Part shown: positions 9,545 to 16,663 of the stretch, piece after piece
Layout of the letters: the number at the start of each line of letters is the position of its first letter
How positions within the stretch are numbered: the first letter of the stretch is position 1
Assembly (NCBI GenBank): GCA_934376955.1
Contig: CAKRPJ010000012.1
Coordinates: 1 to 59,706, forward strand
Origin: CAKRPJ01 sp934376955
GTDB taxonomy: Bacteria > Bacillota > Clostridia > Lachnospirales > Lachnospiraceae
Reading direction: 5' to 3'
Length of the DNA: 59,706 nt
Made by a program: the position numbers and the translations under genes
Notes under the pieces: model-generated
Databases searched by the model: none
The model's input: the letters and a program-made list of their open reading frames with translations, nothing else
Told to the model about the DNA's origin: nothing

Positions 9545-9572
9545 AACAGTCCTAGAGATAGGGCTGTTTTAT
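9545..9572 (+). terminator. Rho-independent terminator after pepA
   Basis: Stem ACAGTCCTA/TAGGGCTGT with loop GAGA, followed by TTTTATT. Well placed 18 bases after the aminopeptidase stop. Confidence 0.85.
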
Positions 9573-9611
9573 TATGTAACAGGAAAATCCGAAGAATTCC
9601 CTGTTACATAA
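9572..9611. repeat. Perfect 12 bp inverted repeat hairpin
   Basis: TTATGTAACAGG at 9572-9583 pairs perfectly with CCTGTTACATAA at 9600-9611, with a 16-base spacer. It directly abuts the pepA terminator and has no long T-run of its own. It could be a second bidirectional terminator, an mRNA 3' stabiliser or a protein-binding site. The rest of the 9528-9752 gap is AT-rich and presumably carries the promoter of the SPFH gene. Confidence 0.7.
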
Positions 9612-9752
9612 AAAGGCACATTCTTTATAGATTTGTAGGAGAATATGCTCAGAGTTTATACTTTTTTAATAAAATCGGTAGACAAAAAAGTGGTTGGGAG
9701 GTAGAATGATTTTAGGACATTAAGACACTTAATTAGATAAAAGAGGGCGGCT

Positions 9753-10811
9753 ATGGCTATTTTTGATGTTGTTCGTTTTGATGGTTTGAAAAGTCGTGAC
9801 TGGCTAATTTATAAATACTATTCTGAAGATCTGGTATTGGGAACGCAGCTGATCGTGCAGGAAGGACAGGTAGCATTATTTGTTAAAGGGGGAACGATCG
9901 CGGATGTATTCTATCCGGGCAGATATACCCTCACTACGGAAAATCTGCCAATATTGAAAGGGCTTATCAATCTTCCCTTTGGCGGAAAGACACCATTTAG
10001 TGCGGAAATCTATTTCGTAAATACAACAGTCAGACTGGATGTTAACTGGGGAACAATCGATCCGATTCAGCTGATCGATCCCAAATATTATGTTAAATTA
10101 CGGATCCGAGCATTCGGACAGATGGGATTGAGAATCCTTGATGCGACGACTTTATTTAGAGAAGTTATCGGCGGAATGCAAAAAGCGGACATCGTAAAGA
10201 TCGACAAGATCAAGGAATACTATCGAGGGATCCTTGTGATCAAGGTTAAGTCAGCGATCGCAGATACCATTATAAACAACGGTGTTTCCGCTCTGGAAAT
10301 ATCTACGAAGCTGGAAGCTTTGTCAGAGAGAGTAAAGGAACAGATCGCACCGGACTTTGTCCAATATGGTTTCACGGTTGCTAATTTTTATATCCAGTCG
10401 ATCAATTTCCCGGATGAGGATTTTGAAATGATCAACAAGATCCTTACGGACAAGGCGGCATTTGAGCTCATGGGAGACGGTCGATATGCTACAAAGAGAT
10501 CCTTTGATGTATATGAAGGCGCGGCAAACAATCAGAGTGGTGTTGCAGGGGCATTTGCAGCCGGTGGCATAGGACTCGGTGCAGCAGTGAATATGGGTGC
10601 CTCCATGAATCAGGCTGTCGGAAATCCTATGCAGAAGGAAAATACGCAGAAGGAGAATACAAAGACCTGTGTATCCTGCGGCGCACTCATACCGGCTAAT
10701 TCAAAATTTTGCCCGGAGTGTGGTTTTAACAACAGCGAGATAATATGTGAGTGCGGAAATAAGCTTGCACCGGGAACGAAGTTTTGTCCTCAATGCGGAA
10801 AGAAGGTGTAA
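9753..10811 (+). CDS. SPFH-domain protein with C-terminal double zinc ribbon (YdjI-like)
   Basis: A 352-residue protein related to the SPFH / virion-core-protein family (B. subtilis YdjI type). The SPFH-like region covers about residues 25-235. A Gly/Ala-rich linker follows (AGAFAAGGIGLGAAVNMGAS, about 265-290). Two four-Cys zinc ribbons close the protein: CVSCG...CPECG and CECGN...CPQCG (about 307-350). No transmembrane segment is apparent, so it probably assembles as a scaffold at the membrane. It heads a run with a small membrane protein and a zinc-ribbon TM2 protein, three bases from the next gene. The role is unknown; membrane stress responses are a plausible inference. Confidence 0.85.
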   Translation: MAIFDVVRFDGLKSRDWLIYKYYSEDLVLGTQLIVQEGQVALFVKGGTIADVFYPGRYTLTTENLPILKGLINLPFGGKTPFSAEIYFVNTTVRLDVNWGTIDPIQLIDPKYYVKLRIRAFGQMGLRILDATTLFREVIGGMQKADIVKIDKIKEYYRGILVIKVKSAIADTIINNGVSALEISTKLEALSERVKEQIAPDFVQYGFTVANFYIQSINFPDEDFEMINKILTDKAAFELMGDGRYATKRSFDVYEGAANNQSGVAGAFAAGGIGLGAAVNMGASMNQAVGNPMQKENTQKENTKTCVSCGALIPANSKFCPECGFNNSEIICECGNKLAPGTKFCPQCGKKV

Positions 10812-10814
10812 CTT

Positions 10815-11168
10815 ATGGAAAAGAAAGGTTTATTGTCAGCGTTTGTTCTTTGCTTTTACATGGCAATTATTATGTATGTCTTTTTTGCAGTGTTACATAT
10901 CAACACACTGGAGAATTATGTAGCGGCAATGGCCTTTGAAATGATCGGATTTGCATTGCTGGCCTGTTTTATATTCATTAAGCCAATAAAGCCGGGCTTT
11001 CTGATTCCGATCGTATGTACTACCGTGGTATACACAATTATACTTGACGTGGTCAATATAGCTTTTGTGGCTACATTACCGCATGTGTATTTTGTGCTCA
11101 CCAATATTATATTACTATTTATTTATTGCATTATTATTCTTCCCATGTATGTTATGGGCAGAAGATAA
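10815..11168 (+). CDS. Small four-helix membrane protein of unknown function
   Basis: A 117-residue hydrophobic protein with about four transmembrane segments (roughly residues 8-28, 35-55, 60-85 and 88-113). I do not recognise a family. It starts three bases after the SPFH gene stop and ends 17 bases before the TM2 gene, so it is almost certainly part of one operon. It may be the membrane partner of the SPFH protein. No conserved charged motif suggests catalysis. Confidence 0.75.
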   Translation: MEKKGLLSAFVLCFYMAIIMYVFFAVLHINTLENYVAAMAFEMIGFALLACFIFIKPIKPGFLIPIVCTTVVYTIILDVVNIAFVATLPHVYFVLTNIILLFIYCIIILPMYVMGRR

Positions 11169-11185
11169 CTTAGGAGGAAAAGGTT

Positions 11186-11614
11186 ATGGCAGAAATGAAA
11201 TGTCCACAGTGCGGAGCACCAATCGATCCGGGTGCAACCGAGTGTAAGTTTTGCGGAGAGAAATTTGCTGCACAGCAGGTACAGGCAGGGGCTGCACAGA
11301 TGCAGCAGCAGGCGCCGCAGCAGCAGGTACAGCCGCAGGTTGTAATTCAGCAGGCAGCACCACAGGCAGTTTATGTAAGTGGTATTAATCCGGCATGGCC
11401 GGTTAAGAGCAAAGTAGCAGCCGGTGTTCTGGCAATACTGTTTGGTGGAATTGGTGTTCATAAGTTCTATCTTGGCAAGATCGGAATGGGAATATTATAT
11501 TTATTATTCTGCTGGACCGGTATTCCTTCCGTGATCGGCTTGATAGAGGGAATCATTTACCTTTGCTCAGATGACGAAAACTTCCAGTTAAAGCAGCATG
11601 TTCGTTTAAAATAA
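11186..11614 (+). CDS. Zinc-ribbon TM2 domain protein
   Basis: A 142-residue membrane protein. It opens with a four-Cys zinc ribbon (CPQCG...CKFCG, residues 5-24), then a Gln/Ala/Pro-rich low-complexity linker (about 28-65). A TM2 domain follows with the hallmark FGGIGVHKFYLGKIGMGILY and a second segment CWTGIPSVIGLIEGIIYL. TM2 proteins have two membrane helices and unknown biochemical roles. AGGAGG lies before the ATG. The zinc ribbon echoes the SPFH protein two genes upstream, which argues for a shared zinc-ribbon-tagged membrane system. Confidence 0.88.
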   Translation: MAEMKCPQCGAPIDPGATECKFCGEKFAAQQVQAGAAQMQQQAPQQQVQPQVVIQQAAPQAVYVSGINPAWPVKSKVAAGVLAILFGGIGVHKFYLGKIGMGILYLLFCWTGIPSVIGLIEGIIYLCSDDENFQLKQHVRLK

Positions 11615-11724
11615 TGAAGAAGTTCCTTAAATTTGTCAGATTTACATATTGGCTGTTTATGTCGGGATTATTCCTGTTCTTTTGGTTTAGGAATCGCAAG
11701 ATCGACCAATTAAACCATTATGAC
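11614..11724 (+). CDS. Possible 36-residue membrane peptide coupled to TM2 gene
   Basis: A short frame whose ATG overlaps the stop of the TM2 gene (TAATG), a geometry typical of translational coupling. The product has a basic start (MKKFLKFVRF), one hydrophobic helix (TYWLFMSGLFLFFWF) and a basic tail (RNRKDRPIKPL), the layout of a single-pass small membrane protein. I know no family. It has no ribosome binding site beyond what coupling would provide. Confidence 0.4.
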
Positions 11725-11768
11725 TTGGACAGGTAGCTTTATAAACAGATGAAATGCTGATAGGTATG

Positions 11769-11958
11769 AGAGCCGGGTATGTAACCGAATCAAGTAAGTC
11801 CCCTGCTTCAATTGCGAAAAGCAATAAGCAGTGGGTGGGGACTTGCTTGTATCAGGAGGAGTGCAAGCTCCTTCTGATAAACTGCAGAGCAGTTATTCGG
11901 TTATGAGCAAGTAGCGAAGCGGATTGCGAATATCCGCTTGACTTGCCCGGCTCTTTTT
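11769..11958 (+). terminator. Terminator stem interrupted by the dispersed element
   Basis: AGAGCCGGG at 11769-11777 is perfectly complementary to CCCGGCTCT at 11946-11954, which is followed by TTTTC. The arms are separated by the 163 bp element and only a few extra bases. This reads as an ordinary Rho-independent terminator of the TM2 operon whose loop received the element, or as an element that travels with its own terminator arms. The second full copy does not carry these arms, which favours insertion. Confidence 0.65.
11782..11944 (+). repeat. Dispersed structured element, full copy 1 (163 bp)
   Basis: Nearly identical to 44662-44824, starting TAACCGAATCAAGTAAG and ending ATATCCGCTTGACTT. 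Predicted pairings by eye: closing stem ACCGAAT/ATTCGGT around three hairpins (AGTCCCC/GGGGACT; ATCAG-AGGAG/CTCCT-CTGAT; ACTGC/GCAGT), then a separate 3' hairpin AAGCGGAT/ATATCCGCTT. It has no open frame of note. It could be a MITE/REP-like mobile repeat or a structured RNA. The compact multi-branch fold is unusual for a simple terminal-inverted-repeat MITE. Confidence 0.8.
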
Positions 11959-11970
11959 CTATCCTCTGAT

Positions 11971-11999
11971 TTGCTTTATACGATATCACATGGTATAAT
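11971..11999 (+). promoter_or_regulatory. Promoter for the beta-helix lipoprotein gene
   Basis: TTGCTT (-35, 11971-11976), a 17-base spacer and TGG-TATAAT, an extended -10 (11991-11999). It lies about 75 bases before the chosen start at 12074. Confidence 0.65.
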
Positions 12000-12014
12000 A
12001 AACTTGGATATATA

Positions 12015-12036
12015 GTATTGTATGACCATACAATAC
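12015..12036. promoter_or_regulatory. Palindromic operator candidate
   Basis: GTATTGTAT, spacer GACC, ATACAATAC: perfect 9 bp arms just downstream of the -10 box, where a bound repressor would block transcription. No regulator gene is adjacent. Confidence 0.6.
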
Positions 12037-12073
12037 AGAAACGTTCGGCATGAAAAACAAAAGGAGGAATGCG

Positions 12074-13171
12074 ATGAAGAAATGGAACGCACTCTGCCTG
12101 ATGCTCTTGCTTTCAGGAGTTCTGACAGCCTGCGGTAAGGCTCCGGGTACGAAACAGGAAACGAAAAATATTTCTGACACAGGGAAAACGGGAACCGAAA
12201 TGGATTCATCCGTAGAGGAGTCATCCATGGAAATAGGCGAAGCTTCTGCGGCAGGCAATACCGAATGGGCAGTTACCGTTTCCACCACCGCCGAGCTGAT
12301 ATCGTCGATCGCTCCGGATGCCCACATTACTCTGAAACCCGGTATCTACAATTTTTCTGCTTTGACCGAGAAGGAGATCGCGAAAGCCGGTGCCTATGTA
12401 AATACGGATCTGTTAAGGCAAGGAGAATTTTTTATTTATAATGCCCCGGGACTGATCTTGGAGGCAGAGGAGAGCGGCTCCGTGCAGCTGGTCACAGAGA
12501 GCGGATATGCAGATGTAATGACTCTTTCCTACTGTGATGGCGCGGTATTGAAGGGACTGGTCATGGGGCATGAGATCGAAAAGGGTGAATGTGATGCCAA
12601 TGTCCTCAAGCTTCTTACCTCTCAGAGTGTGACCGTGGCGGATTGCAGTCTGTTTGGCTGTGGTACGTATGGGATCTATGCGGAGGATGCAGCAGTTCTT
12701 ACCGTCACAGGAACGGAGATCTATGAATGCACCGATGGCATCGTCTATCTGTTCGATACTTCGGAAACGACCTTTGAGAACTGCCGTTTCCATGACAATG
12801 ACGGAATGTTTTTCCTGCTGGGAGATACGCAGGCTGTGGTCAAAAACTCAGAGATATCCCTAAACAGGGGAGAGCTGCTGCAGGGCTATAACAATGAAGC
12901 TTTTGACCGTGATGCCATTCGCATCAACTTTAAGGATTGTGTGTTCCGGGGAAATCATGAGATGGGAAATACAAAGGATTGGCCCTGTGCTTTTTTTGAA
13001 GCCTGCGATCTTTCCTTTGAAGCTGCATCGGTTCCGGCAGGGACAACGTATGATGATCTGATCGAGCGCTACCGCAAGCTGGCAGCGGATCCGAACGCAT
13101 TTAAGGATGCTTACGGAGCCGGAACATATGTATTTATCTATGACCCCATTTTCTGCAATAGACTGAGGTGA
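12074..13171 (+). CDS. Lipoprotein with right-handed beta-helix domain
   Basis: A 365-residue exported lipoprotein. The signal peptide ends in the lipobox LTAC (about residue 18), followed by a Glu/Thr/Ser-rich spacer. The main body (about 95-290) shows the irregular short repeats of a right-handed parallel beta-helix, such as VTVADCSLFGCGTYGIYAED, ETTFENCRFHDNDGMFFLLG and VVKNSEISLNRGELLQG. Such folds often bind or cut polysaccharides, but no catalytic motif is seen. ATG 12050 is in frame, but 12074 is chosen because AAGGAGG precedes it by five bases and the signal peptide begins there. The next lipoprotein starts five bases after its stop. Confidence 0.8.
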   Translation: MKKWNALCLMLLLSGVLTACGKAPGTKQETKNISDTGKTGTEMDSSVEESSMEIGEASAAGNTEWAVTVSTTAELISSIAPDAHITLKPGIYNFSALTEKEIAKAGAYVNTDLLRQGEFFIYNAPGLILEAEESGSVQLVTESGYADVMTLSYCDGAVLKGLVMGHEIEKGECDANVLKLLTSQSVTVADCSLFGCGTYGIYAEDAAVLTVTGTEIYECTDGIVYLFDTSETTFENCRFHDNDGMFFLLGDTQAVVKNSEISLNRGELLQGYNNEAFDRDAIRINFKDCVFRGNHEMGNTKDWPCAFFEACDLSFEAASVPAGTTYDDLIERYRKLAADPNAFKDAYGAGTYVFIYDPIFCNRLR

Positions 13172-13176
13172 ATGAT

Positions 13177-14424
13177 ATGAAAAAATTCAGGACATTTTTA
13201 TTGAGTATTTTATTGGTGTCGGCCCTGACAGCCTGTGGAACCTACGGCCGCCAGAACGTAGCGGCGGGAGGCTCTGCCGAGAAAACAGAGCAGTCGGAAA
13301 ATCCACCATCCCTGCAGGAGGAGTCACAGCCGGCGACAGAAGAACCATCGATTGAAAAAGAGGAGCCACATCCGGGAGCGGCGGAAACACAGCAGGAAAA
13401 GCAGGATGGGGCTTGGGCCGCTGCCTATAATGAGCTGGTGGAACGTTTTCGGACACTGGTGTCAGATCCGGACAGCTCAGACAGCGATGAATCGGGAGAA
13501 ATGGGCGTTTTGGAGACCGCACGTACTTTGGGAGCAGATGCCGTGTATCAGATGGGCTATCTGATCGAAGATCTCAGCGGTGACGGTATCCCGGAGCTGG
13601 CAGTGGGACAGCTGGACGGCCCGATCATTGCTCTTTATACACTGGCAGACGGAAAGCCGCAGCTGGTATTTGCAGGCTGGTATCGCAACATGTATGTCTA
13701 TATGGGTGACGGCCATTTCTACTATTGTGGTTCAGGAAGTGCGGTGGAGAGCGGAGCAGGCATATTTTATCTCAGCAAGGATGCAAGAGAGCTGAAATGT
13801 GAGAGCTTTCTCTTTACCAGCCGTGACAAGAATGGCGATATCTGTGTTTATTCTAATGAAAACGGGAGCTGGGAGCCTGAACGATCGGAAAAGTCAGAGA
13901 TGAGCCTAGAGGAATTCTGGGCTCTGGATCCTGCCGGTGCGCCGATGCCCCTTATTCCATTTTCCGGAGAAGGCGGACAGAGCACAAGCGGAGCCGCAGC
14001 CCCGGTATCGGTCGATTATCTGACCGCAGTTGGTGATGAAGAATACAACTGGGTTACCCTGTATGATGGTCAGGAAGCCTGTGCGATCGTTTTTACCACG
14101 GACAGCACAGTGACCGACTTCACTTTATGGAACCTGTTTGCAGAGGATATTACAGAAAACGGTGATCTTATTTTTTCTGCTGACGCAATAGATGTGGATG
14201 ACAGCGAGGGATTAAATTCCCTTCCTTCTGTTATGACTCCGGATACACGCATTGCCGTACAGCTGATCTTCCCCGGTGATACGCCTTCCTATGGTATTTC
14301 CTATGTGGATGCAGCCGGTAAGCTGCGCCGCTTTGTGATCGAGATGAGCGGCTATGATGGTTCCCTTCTGCTTCTGGAGACAGATCCAGAGGATAACCGG
14401 TTCGTTCTTCGGTGGGGAAACTAG
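13177..14424 (+). CDS. Lipoprotein of unknown function
   Basis: A 415-residue lipoprotein with the lipobox LTAC around residue 20 and a long acidic, Pro/Ser-rich linker (about 28-85), typical of surface lipoproteins tethered through the wall. The rest has an IPELAVGQLDGPIIALYTL-like region (about 145-165) reminiscent of beta-propeller-like lipoproteins, but I do not assign a family. A GTG at 13168 is in frame; ATG 13177 is preferred because GAGGTG precedes it at good spacing. It is tightly linked to the beta-helix lipoprotein and probably shares its promoter and operator. Confidence 0.75.
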   Translation: MKKFRTFLLSILLVSALTACGTYGRQNVAAGGSAEKTEQSENPPSLQEESQPATEEPSIEKEEPHPGAAETQQEKQDGAWAAAYNELVERFRTLVSDPDSSDSDESGEMGVLETARTLGADAVYQMGYLIEDLSGDGIPELAVGQLDGPIIALYTLADGKPQLVFAGWYRNMYVYMGDGHFYYCGSGSAVESGAGIFYLSKDARELKCESFLFTSRDKNGDICVYSNENGSWEPERSEKSEMSLEEFWALDPAGAPMPLIPFSGEGGQSTSGAAAPVSVDYLTAVGDEEYNWVTLYDGQEACAIVFTTDSTVTDFTLWNLFAEDITENGDLIFSADAIDVDDSEGLNSLPSVMTPDTRIAVQLIFPGDTPSYGISYVDAAGKLRRFVIEMSGYDGSLLLLETDPEDNRFVLRWGN

Positions 14425-14493
14425 AACAGCGAAGAAGATAAGGCGGATCCGTGATCTGCAGGCATGCAAAAAACAGCATACAAAATAGCGTAT

Positions 14494-14530
14494 AAAAAAC
14501 GGTGCAGTATGGGAAAACCATGCTGCACCG
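14494..14530 (-). terminator. Terminator of gltS (minus), partly bidirectional
   Basis: On the minus strand GGTGCAGCATGG pairs with the mirrored arm across a TTTT loop and is followed by GTTTTTT. It also lies downstream of the plus-strand lipoprotein gene and could stop that transcript weakly. Confidence 0.85.
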
Positions 14531-14548
14531 CTCTTTATATAGTGATGA

Positions 14549-15802
14549 TTACAGGCTGATAAGGCTGGAGAAGATGGAGAGGAAGATCGGATTGTAAATA
14601 TCATCAATGATTACAGCGAAGGACGGGTAGAGAACCCATGCTACGGTGTGCCATCCATACTGATCCATAACAGCCTTTTCGTTTGCAACCGCGTTCGGAC
14701 CGGAGCCGCAGCCCCATCCACAGTTACCGGCAGCCATAACAGCAGCGCCGTAGTTGCGGCCAAATAAGTTATAAGATACAAAGAGTGCAAAGAGTGCCAT
14801 CAGGATAGCCTGAGCCAGCAGGATGATACCCATCTGACCGGCTACCGGAGCCAGCTTTGTGATATCAATGGTCATAAGAACGAGAGCGAGGTAAAGCTCA
14901 AGGAACATATGCTCGATGGCATCGACCTCCGGAACCGGAAACTCAATACCGGATGCGTCCATAATATTTCTTGCGATTGCGCCTGCGAACAGACAGCCGA
15001 TAAATTTCGGCATTTCGATCATCGGAATGTTATCTAACAGACAGTAGATCGGCATACCAAGTGCTGCAACGAGCAGAGACAGTGCAAATGCCTTGATCAT
15101 ACGTGTGTTGTTAAGAGTCGGAGCTGCACCGGATTTTGCTGCTTCCGGCTTGTCGTTCGGGTCAGATTTCAGACCGTGGCGAGTAATCAGGAATGCGGCA
15201 ACCGGGCCGCCGATCAGGGACCCCATGATATTGCCCATCGTACCGGCCGCTACACCGATCGTAGTGGCATCCTGAGCACCCATCTTTTCAAAGATAGGGC
15301 CAAAAGCAGAAGCAGTACCGACACCACCGGACATTGCTGATGAAGAACACTGCAGAGCCAGAAGCGGATGAAGACCAATGGCATTGCCGACCAGATAACC
15401 AACGACATCCTGCAAGGTGATCAGGAGACAGGCTGCAGCTGCGATCGCAAAACAAAGCTTTCCGCCGGCATGCTTTAACATCTTGTAGCTGAAGCCGAAG
15501 CCTACGCACAGGAAGAATAAGTTCTGGCATAAGTCTTTTACGACCTTTGCATCAAAGGATAAACCAATGATACCGGCTCCCTTGATGGCAGATACGACGA
15601 TGGAAAAGATGATACCGGATATAACAGGGGCCGGTATTGCATATTTCCTGAGAGCAGCGCTGTGAGCGACGATTGCCCGTCCGAGGAAGATAACGATGGC
15701 TGCGAAACCAAGCGTCGTCAGATACTCAAACTGGAATGTTGCGATGGCACCATCCGCTGCGGGTTTGTATGTTCCGAAGTAGCTGATAATATGTTCTAAC
15801 AT
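14549..15802 (-). CDS. gltS: Sodium/glutamate symporter
   Basis: A 417-residue inner-membrane transporter of the ESS (GltS) family, which couples glutamate uptake to sodium. Ten or more hydrophobic segments are visible. Family-typical stretches are LFFLCVGFGFSYKMLKHAGG, SSAMSGGVGTASAFGP and MGNIMGSLIGGPVAAFLI, the last two forming the repeated re-entrant motifs. ATG 15802 is chosen over the upstream in-frame ATG because GGAGGGAAG lies just before it. It is the last gene of a minus-strand run behind a DcuS/DcuR-like pair, which probably controls it. The true substrate might be glutamate or a related compound. Confidence 0.92.
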   Translation of the reverse strand: MLEHIISYFGTYKPAADGAIATFQFEYLTTLGFAAIVIFLGRAIVAHSAALRKYAIPAPVISGIIFSIVVSAIKGAGIIGLSFDAKVVKDLCQNLFFLCVGFGFSYKMLKHAGGKLCFAIAAAACLLITLQDVVGYLVGNAIGLHPLLALQCSSSAMSGGVGTASAFGPIFEKMGAQDATTIGVAAGTMGNIMGSLIGGPVAAFLITRHGLKSDPNDKPEAAKSGAAPTLNNTRMIKAFALSLLVAALGMPIYCLLDNIPMIEMPKFIGCLFAGAIARNIMDASGIEFPVPEVDAIEHMFLELYLALVLMTIDITKLAPVAGQMGIILLAQAILMALFALFVSYNLFGRNYGAAVMAAGNCGWGCGSGPNAVANEKAVMDQYGWHTVAWVLYPSFAVIIDDIYNPIFLSIFSSLISL

Positions 15803-15962
15803 AGAACTTCCCTCCATTCTCTCTTAAGAATTCTACCTACTTCCTTAAGAAATTGTTTATTTCTTTTAGAAACAGTTTATAAGAATAAAAAAGGGAAGTC
15901 AATTTTTGTAAATTTAAATATGCTTTTGTAAGTATTGTAAGCGGCCAGAAGCACGCACCAAG

Positions 15963-15981
15963 TCTCACGGACGTTCGACTT
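15963..15981 (-). repeat. 19 bp dispersed repeat, copy 2
   Basis: TCTCACGGACGTTCGACTT, identical to 45747-45765 and one base different from the inverted copy at 7211-7229. On the minus strand it encodes the last residues of the response regulator (Val-Glu-Arg-Pro-stop). AAGTC...GACTT makes a small hairpin. Confidence 0.75.
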
Positions 15982-16663
15982 GATTTTTAACGTAGCGATA
16001 TTTGATAGAAGGACGCCCTCCGGTCTGATAATCGATGGTGCTGACGAGCTCACCGATCTCCACCAGATAATTCAGATACCGCCGGGCGGTGATCCGAGAA
16101 AGATGGATCTGTTCCGATATTTGTTCGCTGGACCATACAGAGTCAGGATTTTCGATAAGAAATGTGCGGATCATGGATAAAGTCTGGCGGTTTAACCCTT
16201 TTGTCAGCGGAGCTTCTTTTGCAGACGTATTCGTGCCGGAGAAAAAGCGATCGATCTGGTTCTGTCTAAGATCAGAAACAGAGGCTTCCAGCTCACCCTG
16301 TCGAATGGCAAAGCGTTTCAAAGCCGCCTTAAAGCGTTCATACTCAAAGGGTTTGACCAGATAGTCGATCACACCGCGAGAGATCAGCTTGTGGACAGTT
16401 TCTGCATCATTCGCTGAGGTTACCATGATGATCGATGGTATCTTTCCGGCGGCGTGGAGCTGATCGATAAACTCATCGCCATTCATCAGCGGGGTATAGT
16501 AATCCAGTATGATCAGGTCAACATCAGAATTTTTCAGGTACTGCAGCGCCGTGATGCCGCTCTTAAAAATCCCTTCGACCTGAAAGGAGGGCGTCAGCTC
16601 TACATATTGTTTATTTATGGAAGCAACCATCGGGTCATCCTCGATGATGATAACTTTATACAT
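15965..16663 (-). CDS. CitB/DcuR-like response regulator
   Basis: A 232-residue response regulator. The receiver (about 3-115) has IIEDDPM, the phospho-acceptor Asp in LIILDYYTPLMNGDEF, the TSAND switch and LVKPFEYERF. The C-terminal region (about 160-225) carries a helix-turn-helix like that of CitB/DcuR regulators (SSEQISEQIHLSRITARRYL). AAAGGAG precedes ATG 16663; the upstream in-frame ATG lies inside the kinase gene. It overlaps the kinase stop by eight bases. The last codons lie in the 19 bp repeat, so the C-terminus may have been replaced when that repeat arose. It probably regulates gltS. Confidence 0.9.
   Translation of the reverse strand: MYKVIIIEDDPMVASINKQYVELTPSFQVEGIFKSGITALQYLKNSDVDLIILDYYTPLMNGDEFIDQLHAAGKIPSIIMVTSANDAETVHKLISRGVIDYLVKPFEYERFKAALKRFAIRQGELEASVSDLRQNQIDRFFSGTNTSAKEAPLTKGLNRQTLSMIRTFLIENPDSVWSSEQISEQIHLSRITARRYLNYLVEIGELVSTIDYQTGGRPSIKYRYVKNQVERP

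Larger units (their letters stand above)
11725..12073. other. 349 bp gap: split terminator, dispersed element, promoter and operator
   Basis: No protein gene of note. From left to right it holds the left arm of a terminator stem (11769-11777), a full copy of the 163 bp dispersed element (11782-11944), the right arm with T-run (11946-11958), a good promoter (11971-11999), a palindrome (12015-12036) and the ribosome binding site of the next gene. Each is listed separately. Confidence 0.8.
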
